Shown here: positions 28,186 to 36,791 of the stretch, piece by piece
Layout: each line of letters starts with the position of its first letter
Numbering within the stretch: the first letter of the stretch is position 1
Assembly (NCBI GenBank): GCA_946886855.1
Contig: CAMPJJ010000012.1
Span: 16,020 to 80,019 of the forward strand
DNA length: 64,000 nucleotides
Source of the DNA: an uncultured Roseateles sp.
GTDB taxonomy: Bacteria; Pseudomonadota; Gammaproteobacteria; Burkholderiales; Burkholderiaceae
Direction: 5' to 3'
Notes under the pieces: generated by a model
The model's database searches: none
The model's input: only the letters and a program-made list of their open reading frames with translations
Told to the model about the DNA's origin: nothing
Program-made: the position numbers and the translations under genes

Positions 28186-29139
28186 TCAGCCCGCGAGCGC
28201 GGCCAGCACGTTGCGGGCCGCGGCCACGCCCATCTTCACGTAGGCATCCGCGGTGACACCGCCGATGTGCGGGCTCAGCAGGATGCGCGGTTCGTGGATG
28301 AACGGATGGTCCGCCGGCATCGGTTCGACCGCGAAGCTGTCGAGGCCGGCACCGCCCACCTGACCGCTTTTCACGGCAGAGAGCAGCGCGGCCTCGTCGA
28401 TCAGTCCGCCGCGCGCCGTGTTCACGACGATCACGCCGCGCTTGCATGTCGCCAGCGTGCGGGCGTCGATGAGCCCCGCGTTGTCGGCCGTCAGCGGGCA
28501 GTGCAGTGAGATCGCATCGGCCTCGCGCCAGAGCCGCTCGAGCTCGACGGGCTCGATGAACGTGGGCAGGTTCGTCGCGAACGGGTCGAAGCCGATCACC
28601 CGCAGGCCCATGGCATCGGCCATCCGCGCGACGCGTTGGCCGATCGCGCCGAGGCCGATGAGGCCCAAGGTCCGGCCTTCCAGCTCGACGCTCTTGTGCG
28701 TGGCCTTGTCCCAGTACCCATCGCGCATGCGCGCGTCGAGTGCGACCACCGACTTCGCACAGGCCAGCAGCAGCGCCAGTGCCTGTTCGGCGACCGCGGC
28801 CGCATTGGCGCCGACGGCGGCGACGACCTGGATGCCGCGCTCGGCGGCGGCGGCCTTGTCGATCGTGTCGGTGCCGCTGCCGTGCTTGGAGATCACCCGC
28901 AACGCCGGCGCGGCGTCCATCGCCGCGGCGCCGACCTTGCTGTAGCGCACGATGATCGCCGTCGGATTGCGGGCGCGGCAGAGCGCGACGATGTCGTCCT
29001 CGCTCGGCGTCCTGCCGGCGTAGATCACCTCGAAGTCCGACAGCAGCGCGAGCGCCTGCGGCGCCAGGTCCGCGCCGGTCACCAGCAGCACGGGACGGCT
29101 CACGGCGTGGCTCGCAGGGTGGCTCGCAGCGTGGCTCAC
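28186..29139 (-). CDS. NAD-dependent D-2-hydroxyacid dehydrogenase
   Basis: A 317-residue dehydrogenase of the D-isomer-specific 2-hydroxyacid family (phosphoglycerate dehydrogenase-like). Visible are the Rossmann motif GLIGLGAIGQRVARMA, the catalytic Arg in NTARGGLIDE, Glu in the VEPMPADHPF stretch and His in LLSPHIGGVT. It lies in an operon with an RraA-like aldolase and a Bug receptor and probably oxidises or reduces a carboxylic-acid intermediate; SerA itself is less likely because no ACT domain follows. The GTG start at 29139 overlaps the stop of the upstream gene (GTGA). The first codons read Ser-His-Ala repeats made by a 12-bp tandem repeat. Confidence 0.88.
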   Translation of the reverse strand: MSHAASHPASHAVSRPVLLVTGADLAPQALALLSDFEVIYAGRTPSEDDIVALCRARNPTAIIVRYSKVGAAAMDAAPALRVISKHGSGTDTIDKAAAAERGIQVVAAVGANAAAVAEQALALLLACAKSVVALDARMRDGYWDKATHKSVELEGRTLGLIGLGAIGQRVARMADAMGLRVIGFDPFATNLPTFIEPVELERLWREADAISLHCPLTADNAGLIDARTLATCKRGVIVVNTARGGLIDEAALLSAVKSGQVGGAGLDSFAVEPMPADHPFIHEPRILLSPHIGGVTADAYVKMGVAAARNVLAALAG

Positions 29140-29142
29140 AGG
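29107..29142. repeat. 12-bp tandem repeat at a gene junction
   Basis: Three units of GTGGCTCGCAG(G/C) in which the third unit contains both the stop of the RraA-like gene and the GTG start of the dehydrogenase. Copy number changes would lengthen or shorten the dehydrogenase N-terminus by four residues without a frameshift. Confidence 0.92.
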
Positions 29143-29831
29143 GTTTCTCCATCCTGGATGACGCCCGCGGCGCGCAGCGCACCGTCGAGCCATGCCGGCC
29201 GCAGCGCGACGCGGTCGCGGATGCCGGCGATGCGGGCGGTCTCGGCGGCCACCTTCGCTTCGGCGAGCGGCATCAGCGACGCGGCCTTGGCGCGTTCCAC
29301 CACCGTCACGCCGTCGGCGTCGCCGACGATCAGGTCGCCCGGATGCACCGTCACGCCGCCGATCGAGATCGGATGGTTCAAGCGGCCGGACACCGATTTG
29401 GTCGGGCCGTTCGGATTCAAGCCCGCCGCGAACATCGGAAAGCCGAGCGCGCGGATCGCTTCGCTGTCGCGCACCGCGCCGTCGATCACGACGGCCGCGA
29501 TGCCCAGCGCCACGCATTGCTGCGACATGATCTCGCCCATCAGCGCGCTCGACAGATCGCCCTTGCCGTCGACGACGAGCACGTCGCCGGGCTGCGCCAG
29601 CGCCATGGCGGCGTGGATCATCAGGTTGTCGCCCGGGCGGACCTCGACGGTCAGCGCCGTCCCGGCGAAGCGCATCGACGGGGACAGTCCCTGGATGCGC
29701 CCGTGCAGTGCGCCGCGTCGTCCCGCGACGTCGGCCAGGATGGAGGACGGATACGCGGCGGCGCGGTCCACCACCTCGGCGGGCGTGCGGAGGATGTCCC
29801 GGATGACATCGGGCCTCACGTCTGAACTCAT
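29136..29831 (-). CDS. RraA-like 4-hydroxy-4-methyl-2-oxoglutarate aldolase family protein
   Basis: A 231-residue protein of the RraA/HMG aldolase fold. The family motifs are present: GDVLVVDGKGD (metal-substrate loop), VIDGAVRDSEAI and VHPGDLIVGDADGV. Members of class II HMG/CHA aldolase split 4-hydroxy-4-methyl-2-oxoglutarate or oxaloacetate; others (RraA) bind RNase E. The operon with a hydroxyacid dehydrogenase and a tricarboxylate-type receptor favours the metabolic role. It starts 11 bases after the Bug gene stop with a GGAGAA ribosome site. Confidence 0.87.
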   Translation of the reverse strand: MSSDVRPDVIRDILRTPAEVVDRAAAYPSSILADVAGRRGALHGRIQGLSPSMRFAGTALTVEVRPGDNLMIHAAMALAQPGDVLVVDGKGDLSSALMGEIMSQQCVALGIAAVVIDGAVRDSEAIRALGFPMFAAGLNPNGPTKSVSGRLNHPISIGGVTVHPGDLIVGDADGVTVVERAKAASLMPLAEAKVAAETARIAGIRDRVALRPAWLDGALRAAGVIQDGETL

Positions 29832-29842
29832 GGGGTTCTCCT

Positions 29843-30892
29843 TCAATCGATCTTGATGCCCGCGTCCTTCACGACCTTGCCCCAGCGGGTGAGGTCCTGG
29901 CGGATGAGCTGGCTGAACTGGTCGGGCGTGCCGACGGTGACGGCGACGCCCTCGTCGCCGAGCTTCTTCACGAGCGCGGGCTGTTGCAGCGCCTTCGTGA
30001 ACTCGCTGTTCAGGCGGGCGACCACCTCGGGCGGCGTGCCGGCGGGGGCGAGGAAGCCGAACCAGGTCGCCGACTCCGCGCCCTTGAAGCCGGACTCGGC
30101 CAGCGTCGGCACGTTGGGCAGCTCCGGCAGGCGCTTGTCCGAGGTGACGGCGAGCGGCCTCAGCTTGCCCTGGCGGATGTGGCCCAGCAGCGAGGGCGTG
30201 GTCGACATGTACAGGTCGACGTTGCCGCTGACCACATCGGTCAAGGCCTGACCCACGCCCTTGTAGGGCACATGCTGGAGCTTCACGCCGGCGGACTTCT
30301 GGAACAGCTCGGTGGCGAGATGCGCGACCGTGCCGTTGCCCGCCGAGGCGTAGTTCAGCGCGCCGGGTCGTGCCTTCGCGGCGGCGACGGCGTCGGCGAT
30401 GGTCTTGAGCTTCGAATCGGCGGAGGTGACCAGCACCAGCGGGGCCCGCGCGACCAGGCCGATGGGCGCGAGGTCCTTCACCGGGTCGTAGGGCATGCGC
30501 GGGTACAGCCACGGATTGATCGACAGGTTGCTGCTCTGACCAAGCACCAGCGTGTAGCCGTCCTTGGCCGACTTGGCGGCGGCATCCACGCCGAGGTTGC
30601 CGCCGGCGCCGGGCTTGTTCTCGATGACGAAGACCCATTTGGTCGAGGTCGCCACCGCCTGCGTGATCTCGCGGGCGATCACGTCGGTGCCGCCGCCGGG
30701 CGGGAAAGGCACGTAGACGCGGATGGGCTTGGTCGGATAAGGCGCGGCGACCGCGAAGGTCGTGCCGAGGGTCAACGGGAGCGCAAGGGCGATGGCCAGC
30801 GTGGCGACCCGTCGTGAAGGCAGCCGTGAAGGTCGCCGTGAGGGCAGCGGTGAGGCCAACGCCGCGCTGCGCGGAAGCATCGATCGAATCAT
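29843..30892 (-). CDS. Bug (TctC) family periplasmic solute receptor
   Basis: A 349-residue tripartite tricarboxylate receptor protein. After a long signal peptide (residues ~1-49, cleaved near FAVAA) it has the hallmark YPTKPIRVYVPFPPGGGTDVIAREI and the ENKPGAGGNLG ligand-binding loop. Bug proteins capture carboxylates or aromatic acids for TTT transporters or for signalling; no TctA/TctB membrane partners are nearby. It is the first gene of the - strand operon with the aldolase and dehydrogenase and is divergent from a LysR gene that presumably controls it. Its N-region carries Arg-Glu/Pro-Ser repeats from three 12-bp units at 30813-30848. Confidence 0.92.
   Translation of the reverse strand: MIRSMLPRSAALASPLPSRRPSRLPSRRVATLAIALALPLTLGTTFAVAAPYPTKPIRVYVPFPPGGGTDVIAREITQAVATSTKWVFVIENKPGAGGNLGVDAAAKSAKDGYTLVLGQSSNLSINPWLYPRMPYDPVKDLAPIGLVARAPLVLVTSADSKLKTIADAVAAAKARPGALNYASAGNGTVAHLATELFQKSAGVKLQHVPYKGVGQALTDVVSGNVDLYMSTTPSLLGHIRQGKLRPLAVTSDKRLPELPNVPTLAESGFKGAESATWFGFLAPAGTPPEVVARLNSEFTKALQQPALVKKLGDEGVAVTVGTPDQFSQLIRQDLTRWGKVVKDAGIKID
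30813..30848. repeat. 12-bp tandem repeat in Bug signal peptide
   Basis: Three units of the form CGTGA(A/G)GG(C/T)(A/C)GC lie in the codons of the n-region of the signal peptide, giving Leu-Pro-Ser-Arg-type repeats that lengthen its basic part. Confidence 0.85.
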
Positions 30893-31028
30893 GGGTTTGT
30901 CTCCGTGGTCGCCCCGGTCGGAGGGCCGGGGTCTGAGCGTTCTGCAAGCGGTCGAGGGCCAGTATTGGCGGACGCTCCACGCGGGTCCAATCGATTATTC
31001 TTTCGTTTTCATCAGCGCCGCTTTTGTC

Positions 31029-31901
31029 ATGGATCTGCGCGACCTGCGTTACTTCGAGACCATCGCCGAGCTCGAGCATGTCGGCCAGGCGGCCGAACGC
31101 CTGCATCGCACGCAGCCCGCGTTGACGGGCGCGATCCGGCGACTGGAGAAGGCGGCCGGCGCGCCGCTGTTCGAGCGCGCGGGCCGGGGCATCCGGCTGA
31201 CGCCGGCCGGCAAGGTGATGCTGCGGTGGGCGCGGCAACTGCGCTTCGATGCGCAGGACGCGCAGCGCGAGATGAGCGACATCGGACGCGGCCTCTCAGG
31301 CGAGATCCGCGTGGGCGTGGTGCCGACGGCGGCGCAGTTCCTGATGCCGCAGGCGGTGAGCCGGCTGCTGAAGGAGGCGCCCGAGGTCACGCTCAAGACC
31401 ACGGTCGCGCTGGTGGACGCGCTGATGCCGATGCTGCGCGCGGGCGAGCTCGACCTGATCGTCGGGACCGAACGGCGGGCGGAAGCGGGCTTCGTGTCGC
31501 AGCGGCTGGTCGAGGACGCGGTCGTCGTCGCGGCCAGCGCGAAGCACCCGGTCTTTGCCGGGAAGCCGAGCTTGAAGGCGCTCGGCGAGTACCGCTGGGT
31601 GCTGCAGCCGGCGGGCGCGCCGACGCGCGACTGGCTGGACCACAGCTTCGATCGCCACGGGCTGCCCCGGCCGGTGGTGCAGGTGGAAAGCAGCTCGTTG
31701 CAGATGCTGCCCGCGCTGATCGCCGAGACGGGCCTGCTGAGCTTCATCTCGCGCCGCCACCTCGAAGGGCCGGGGCGGCTGCGGGCGCTGCGCGAGGTCG
31801 TGCTGAAGCACACGACGATGCGGCGCCACCTCGTGGTGACGCACCGCGCGCAGGCCTACCTGCCGCCGGCCGCGCAACGCCTGATCGCGCTGCTCGGCTG
31901 A
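31029..31901 (+). CDS. LysR family regulator
   Basis: A 290-residue LysR-type regulator. The N-terminal winged helix (residues ~1-60) reads LRYFETIAELEHVGQAAERLHRTQPALTGAIRRLEKAAG, and a two-lobed effector domain follows from residue ~90. It is divergent from the Bug-aldolase-dehydrogenase operon across a 136-base gap and is likely its activator, responding to the transported acid or a product. ATG at 31029 begins the conserved MDLRDLRYF start; the frame is open upstream only by chance. Confidence 0.9.
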   Translation: MDLRDLRYFETIAELEHVGQAAERLHRTQPALTGAIRRLEKAAGAPLFERAGRGIRLTPAGKVMLRWARQLRFDAQDAQREMSDIGRGLSGEIRVGVVPTAAQFLMPQAVSRLLKEAPEVTLKTTVALVDALMPMLRAGELDLIVGTERRAEAGFVSQRLVEDAVVVAASAKHPVFAGKPSLKALGEYRWVLQPAGAPTRDWLDHSFDRHGLPRPVVQVESSSLQMLPALIAETGLLSFISRRHLEGPGRLRALREVVLKHTTMRRHLVVTHRAQAYLPPAAQRLIALLG

Positions 31902-31929
31902 GGCGGCGGTCCGCCTCGGCGCAGGTCGA

Positions 31930-32697
31930 TCAATCGATGCGGTAGGACACGCCGGTGACGAACAGCGTGTCGTTCTTCTTCAGGCCGTCGCCGGGGTTGC
32001 TGTCGTAGCGGTGCTGGACGGTGGCGGTGAGGCTGAAGCGTTGGGTCATCGCGACCGAGATCCCGCCGTCGAAGGTGGCGCGGAATTCCCCGCTGTTGCG
32101 CAGGTCGGGCAGGTAGGCCAGGCGCTGCTTGAACGTCGTGTTGTCCGAGATCTTGTGATTCGACTCTTCGGCGAACAGCAGTTCGGTGTTGCTGTACTTG
32201 CTGCGCAGGACGCCGTCCTGCAGCGCGGGGACCACGTAGCGTTCCTGCGTGAAGCCCACGCCGGTGGACACGTCCCAGGTGAGGTTGTCCTGCTTGATGA
32301 GGTGATAACCGGCACCGGCGCCGACGGAGTAGCGGGACGACAGATTTGCGGGCTCGTCCTTGAGCGCGTCGAACTGGCCGAAGCCGAACACGCGCTCGGT
32401 GACGTCGCGCTGATACCGCGTGCCGAAAGCGTAGCGCTGCTCGGCGTCCACGTCGTCGTTCTTCACGTAGAGCGCGCGGCCGTTGAAGGTCAGCTTGTCG
32501 ATCTTCGTGGCCTTCACGACGTCGCCGCTGAGGTTGATCGTCGTCGAGTCGCTGTTGCCCGACGAGACGCTGGCCCCGGCGGTGAACAGGGCGCGCCATT
32601 GACCGTCGTCCTTGACGGTGACCTGGGCGAAGGAGAACAGGGGCGTGGCGGCCAGGCAGGCGGCGGCGGAGACGGCGAGGAGGCGCGTCGGCGGCAT
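31930..32697 (-). CDS. DUF481 outer-membrane beta-barrel protein
   Basis: A 255-residue outer-membrane protein of the DUF481 (salt-stress-induced YdiY-like) family. A signal peptide ends at SFAQ (residue ~25). The rest alternates polar and hydrophobic residues as in a beta-barrel, with the family-typical FTAGASVSSGNSDSTTINLSGD start and a terminal VTGVSYRID ending in a charged residue rather than the usual Phe. Start at 32697 is set by the ribosome site AAAGGAA. It faces the LysR gene tail-to-tail (28 bases). The 235 bases upstream, to the EcsC stop, show no gene. Confidence 0.85.
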   Translation of the reverse strand: MPPTRLLAVSAAACLAATPLFSFAQVTVKDDGQWRALFTAGASVSSGNSDSTTINLSGDVVKATKIDKLTFNGRALYVKNDDVDAEQRYAFGTRYQRDVTERVFGFGQFDALKDEPANLSSRYSVGAGAGYHLIKQDNLTWDVSTGVGFTQERYVVPALQDGVLRSKYSNTELLFAEESNHKISDNTTFKQRLAYLPDLRNSGEFRATFDGGISVAMTQRFSLTATVQHRYDSNPGDGLKKNDTLFVTGVSYRID

Positions 32698-32932
32698 GTC
32701 GATTCCTTTGGGACGAGTGAAGATGCGCCCGTCCGGCAAGTCTTGATCCTGTCCGACGGCATCCGCCCCGCGATGGGCGACATCTGACGCGTTCCGTCGA
32801 CATCCGCCGACAAGGGCACGGCATGCGCGCCGGCACCGCGTGCGTGGAGCGCGCGGAGGATGTATCGGACGGTAGGCGTCGGACGCCGTGCCGGGGATCG
32901 ACGCGGTCGCAGCGCCGGCGACGGCAGTCGCT

Positions 32933-33739
32933 TCAGGCCATGTCGACTGTCGGCGCGCTCGCGCTCAATGCCTGGTACTGCCGCGTGACCTCGTCGACGC
33001 CATACACGCGGGACAGTCGACGGAAGGTGAAATGACCGCGGCTCATCTCCTGGAAATGACTGACGAAGAGATAGTTGATGGAGCCGCCGGCGATGGCGCC
33101 GATCACCGGCACGGCCTGTGCCGCGACCTTCTCCGCGACCTGCACCTGGAACCTCGCGGCGATGGCGGCGATCAGCCTGGCCAGGACGGGCGCGGCTTCC
33201 TCGGCGACGGCGTAGGCGGCCAGATAGTCCGCCGCTTCGGTGATCAGACGCGCCATGCTCGCCCGCACGGCGAGATAGCCGGTTTCGCTCGCATCGTCCG
33301 ACGGGGAGGGCCCGCCCATCGCGAAGACCTTCAGGCATTCGAGCCTGACCTCGGTCTGCGCGAGGTCCTCGCCGTTGGCGCGGGCCACGTCGGCGATGGC
33401 ACGGAAGAGGACGCCGGTGGAGATCGGCAGTTCGATGGGCAGGGCCGCCAGGCCGAAGAAGCCGCCCGCGGCGCCAGTCGCGGTCGCGAACAGCTTGTGC
33501 AGGACGGGAGACTCGTCGTCCTGCCGGCGCTTCATGGTCGCCAACGCGCCGTCCAGCGTCACCCGCAGCGCCTTCTCGGTCGCGGCGGCAATTGCCGTGC
33601 GACCGGCACTGGGCAATCGCTCGAGCACGACCTCCAAGGGTTTGCCGAGCACATGGGCAACCCGGATGGCGAAGCCGGGATGCTCAAGCAGCTGGTGGGC
33701 CTGCCTGAGCTCTTCCAGATGCGCTGCTGTCATCGCCAT
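32933..33739 (-). CDS. EcsC family protein
   Basis: A 268-residue EcsC-family protein. Family hallmarks are GGFFGLAALPIELPISTGVLFRAIADVARANGED in the middle and IGAIAGGSINYLFVSHFQEMSRGHF near the end. EcsC proteins are found with ABC systems or alone and their function is unclear. It follows fahA by 67 bases and may be the last gene of the homogentisate operon. ATG at 33739 follows a GGGGAG ribosome site. Confidence 0.87.
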   Translation of the reverse strand: MAMTAAHLEELRQAHQLLEHPGFAIRVAHVLGKPLEVVLERLPSAGRTAIAAATEKALRVTLDGALATMKRRQDDESPVLHKLFATATGAAGGFFGLAALPIELPISTGVLFRAIADVARANGEDLAQTEVRLECLKVFAMGGPSPSDDASETGYLAVRASMARLITEAADYLAAYAVAEEAAPVLARLIAAIAARFQVQVAEKVAAQAVPVIGAIAGGSINYLFVSHFQEMSRGHFTFRRLSRVYGVDEVTRQYQALSASAPTVDMA

Positions 33740-33806
33740 GCTCGTCTCCCCGTCAGTTGCCGGACGCGCCGGCGAGGGGCGCGGCGTGGATCGCTCATGG
33801 CGCCGA

Positions 33807-35129
33807 TCAGACCACCGCCGGCAGCACGGTGCCCACACACGCGCCGAAGCCGATGGCGCGGCGTCCTGGCGCCTCGCAGCGGCCGACCAGCGCGACGCTG
33901 TCGCCGTCCTGCAGGAAGGTGCGCTGCTCGCCGTTGGGCAGGGTGATGGCCTGCTTGCCGCCGTTCGTGAGCTCCAGCAAGGAGCCGCCCTGGCCTGCTT
34001 CGGGTCCCGACATCGTGCCCGACCCGAACAGGTCGCCCGGCTGCAGGTTGCAGCCGTTGCTCGCGTGGTGCGTGAGCATCTGCGCGACGGTCCAGTACGC
34101 GTCCGCGAAGTCCGACGCCATCAGCTTCGCCGGGGCGTCGCCCGCGTCGCGCATCGCGCGGGTCTGCAGGTGGACCTCCAGACGGATGGTGATGGCGCCG
34201 CGATCGCGATTGGACTCGCCATCCAGATACGGCAGCGGTTGCGGATCGCCGTCGGGGCGCGTGAACGCGCGACGGAACGGCGCCAGCGCTTCCATCGTGA
34301 TCACCCACGGCGACAGCGTCGTCGCGAAGCTCTTCGACAGGAACGGGCCCAGCGGCTGGTACTCCCAGGCCTGGATGTCGCGGGCCGACCAGTCGTTCAG
34401 CAGCACGAGTCCGAACAGGTGCCGCTCCGCGTCGGCGATGGCGATCGGATGGCCTTGTTCGTTGCCGGTGCCGACCAGGGCGCCGACTTCCAGCTCGTAA
34501 TCGAGCCGCTTGATCGGGCCGACGGTCGGCACCTCGGCATCGGGCGCCCTGGTCTGACCGACGGGCCGGCGGAAGCTCTGGCCGCTGACGCCGATCGACG
34601 ACACGCGACCGTGATACCCGATCGGCACCCACTTGTAGTTGGGCAGCAGCGGGTTGTCCGGGCGGAACAGCTTGCCCACCGTCGTCGCATGGTGGATGCC
34701 GGCGTAGAAGTCGGTGTAGTCGCCGATGCGGCAGGGCAGGGTCATCTCGACACCGGTCATCGGCTTGAGGGCCTGCGCGAGCTGCTGGGTCCGCTCGGGT
34801 CCCGCGTCCGCGTTCAGCGCGGCGACAAGTTCGTGACGCAGCTGACGACGCAGGTCCGGCCCCATCGCCATCAGCGGGTTGAGGCCCAGGCCCTCGCAGG
34901 TGCGCAGCACCGCGCCCAGCCCGTCGGACAAGGCACCCAGGTCGGCCGCGGCGATCAGGTCCAGCACCTGGTCGCCGATCGCCGTGCCGGGCCGGAACGA
35001 GCCGGTCGCGCCCGCGAGCCGGAACATGCCCAGCGGCAGGTTCTGGATCGGGAAGTCGGTGTCCGGCGTGTTCGCGGACGCGACCCAGCTGCGCAGCGCG
35101 GGGTCGTGGGTATGGTCGAGGTCGGTCAT
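33807..35129 (-). CDS. fahA: Fumarylacetoacetase
   Basis: A 440-residue fumarylacetoacetate hydrolase that splits fumarylacetoacetate into fumarate and acetoacetate, the last step of homogentisate degradation. The N-terminal SH3-like domain is followed by the catalytic domain with DYTDFYAGIHHATTVGKLFRP (metal Asp and catalytic His), YHGRVSSI, LDYELEVGA (metal Glu) and FGSGTMSGPE. Length is close to the usual ~420-440. It lies 37 bases after hmgA in the same operon. Confidence 0.97.
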   Translation of the reverse strand: MTDLDHTHDPALRSWVASANTPDTDFPIQNLPLGMFRLAGATGSFRPGTAIGDQVLDLIAAADLGALSDGLGAVLRTCEGLGLNPLMAMGPDLRRQLRHELVAALNADAGPERTQQLAQALKPMTGVEMTLPCRIGDYTDFYAGIHHATTVGKLFRPDNPLLPNYKWVPIGYHGRVSSIGVSGQSFRRPVGQTRAPDAEVPTVGPIKRLDYELEVGALVGTGNEQGHPIAIADAERHLFGLVLLNDWSARDIQAWEYQPLGPFLSKSFATTLSPWVITMEALAPFRRAFTRPDGDPQPLPYLDGESNRDRGAITIRLEVHLQTRAMRDAGDAPAKLMASDFADAYWTVAQMLTHHASNGCNLQPGDLFGSGTMSGPEAGQGGSLLELTNGGKQAITLPNGEQRTFLQDGDSVALVGRCEAPGRRAIGFGACVGTVLPAVV

Positions 35130-35166
35130 GGGAAAGTCTTTCGAATTCTGTGGTGGAAGCGTGCCG

Positions 35167-36540
35167 TCACGCGGGCTTGAACTTGTCCTTCAGCCCGCCC
35201 CAGCAGGCGGCGTAGTGGGTGTCCAACGCGCCGCCGTTGAGCGCCCAGTCCGACGGACGGAAGCGCCAACGGCTCTCGAACATGAAAGCCAGCGTGTGGT
35301 CCAGCTTCTGCGGCGCCAGCGTGCGCGTGCTGGCGGCCTCGAAGGCGTCGGCATCGGGGCCGTGCGGCACCAGGCAGTTGTGCAGGCTCGCGCCGCCGGG
35401 CCGGAAGCCCTCCGGCTTGGCATCGTACTGGCCGTAGATCAGGCCCATGAACTCGCTCATCACATTGCGGTGGTACCAGGGCGGACGGAAGGTGTCCTCC
35501 TGCACCAGCCAGCGCGGCGGGAAGATCACGAAGTCGCAGTTGGCGGTCCCGGGCGTGTCGCTGGGCGAGGTCAGCACGGTGAAGATCGACGGGTCGGGAT
35601 GGTCGAAGCTGATCGAGCCGATCGTCATGAAGTCCTTCGTGTCGTACTTCAGCGGCGTCAGGTTGCCGTGCCACGCGACGACGTTGAACGGCGTCACCGC
35701 CTGCGCATTGCGCCACAGCGCGCCGCCGGTCTTGCGGATCACCTCGTAGGGCGCGCCGTCGGGCTCGTGCGCCGCGACCGGCGCGAGGAAGTCGCGCGGA
35801 TTCGCCAGGCCGTTGGAGCCGATCGGACCGAGCTCGGGCAGGCGGAAGGCGGCGCCGTAGTTCTCGCAGACGTAGCCGCGCGCGGGCGCGTCGAGCCCGC
35901 CCAGGGCTTCGACACGGAAGGTCACGCCGCGCGGGATCAGCGCGATCTCGCCGGGCACGACGTCGAGCAGCCCCATCTCGGTGGTGAGGCGCAGACCGCC
36001 CTCCTGAGGAACGATCAGCATCTCGCCGTCGGCGTTCATCAGCGCGCGGCGGGTCATCGGGCGGTTGAAGGCGTAGATCAGCGCGGCCATGCCGGTCTGC
36101 GCGTCCGGGTCACCGTTGCTGACGATGGTCTTGAGGCTGTCGACAAAGTCGACGCCGGGCGCATCCGGCTGTTCATCGGGCATCGGAAATGGATGCCAGC
36201 GCAGCGGATCCGGCGGCGCGGCGACACCACCCGCAGCGCCGCTCGTCCAGAACGGCTGCTCGTACGCGTGGAACGCGCCCGTCACGACCGACGGCTGCCG
36301 GCGGTACAACCACGTGCGGCGGTTCTCGGCGCGCGGCGCGGTGAAGGCGCTGCCCGACAGCAGCTCCGGATAAAGATCCATCGGCGCGCGCTGCGGGCTG
36401 TTACGGCCCTTGGGCAGCGCGCCGGGCATGGATTCGGTCTCGAATTGATTGCCGAAGCCGCTCTGGTACTGCAGCGCGCTCGGCGCCGTGCCGGGCGAGT
36501 GGGCCGCCTCGGGCGAACCGAGTGTCTCTGGTGCGTTCAT
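35167..36540 (-). CDS. hmgA: Homogentisate 1,2-dioxygenase
   Basis: A 457-residue Fe(II) dioxygenase that opens the ring of homogentisate to maleylacetoacetate. Characteristic segments are [19 protein letters not shown] near the N-terminus, [28 protein letters not shown], and [15 protein letters not shown], which holds a metal His and Glu. The operon is MBL-like, FAD monooxygenase, DUF2783, hmgA, fahA, with gaps of 27, -10, 11 and 37 bases. An IclR gene upstream probably controls it. Confidence 0.97.
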   Translation of the reverse strand: MNAPETLGSPEAAHSPGTAPSALQYQSGFGNQFETESMPGALPKGRNSPQRAPMDLYPELLSGSAFTAPRAENRRTWLYRRQPSVVTGAFHAYEQPFWTSGAAGGVAAPPDPLRWHPFPMPDEQPDAPGVDFVDSLKTIVSNGDPDAQTGMAALIYAFNRPMTRRALMNADGEMLIVPQEGGLRLTTEMGLLDVVPGEIALIPRGVTFRVEALGGLDAPARGYVCENYGAAFRLPELGPIGSNGLANPRDFLAPVAAHEPDGAPYEVIRKTGGALWRNAQAVTPFNVVAWHGNLTPLKYDTKDFMTIGSISFDHPDPSIFTVLTSPSDTPGTANCDFVIFPPRWLVQEDTFRPPWYHRNVMSEFMGLIYGQYDAKPEGFRPGGASLHNCLVPHGPDADAFEAASTRTLAPQKLDHTLAFMFESRWRFRPSDWALNGGALDTHYAACWGGLKDKFKPA

Positions 36541-36551
36541 GCTTGTCCTCG

Positions 36552-36791
36552 TCAGGAGGCCTCGCCCATGGGCGAAGCATCGATGGAAACGGGTGAAACC
36601 GGGTTGGCGCGTGCCGCGGCGGAGAGCGCCTCGAGCAGCACGTCCTGTCGACCGATGTGGTTCGCGAGCAGCAGCACCAGCCGCGCGTTGAAGGCGTGGC
36701 TCGCGTCGACGTCGAGGCCGTGATGGGCGCTCAGCAACGCTTCGTAGAAGTCGTCGCCGGCGTCGAAGTGGGGGGCAGTGATCAGAGGCAT
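36552..36791 (-). CDS. DUF2783 small protein, possible monooxygenase coupling partner
   Basis: A 79-residue helical protein of the DUF2783 family ([22 protein letters not shown], then [14 protein letters not shown]). The start overlaps the end of the FAD monooxygenase gene by 10 bases, suggesting matched production. In Pseudomonas putida U, 3-hydroxyphenylacetate 6-hydroxylase needs a flavoprotein (MhaA) and a very small coupling protein (MhaB); this gene stands where a partner of that kind would be. That equation is an inference from size and position, not from sequence identity I can verify. Confidence 0.78.
   Translation of the reverse strand: MPLITAPHFDAGDDFYEALLSAHHGLDVDASHAFNARLVLLLANHIGRQDVLLEALSAAARANPVSPVSIDASPMGEAS

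Noticed and set aside
30961..31000. Possible sigma-70 promoter (TTGGCG and GATTAT) in the Bug-LysR gap
   Set aside because: The spacer is about 22 bases, too long for a normal promoter.
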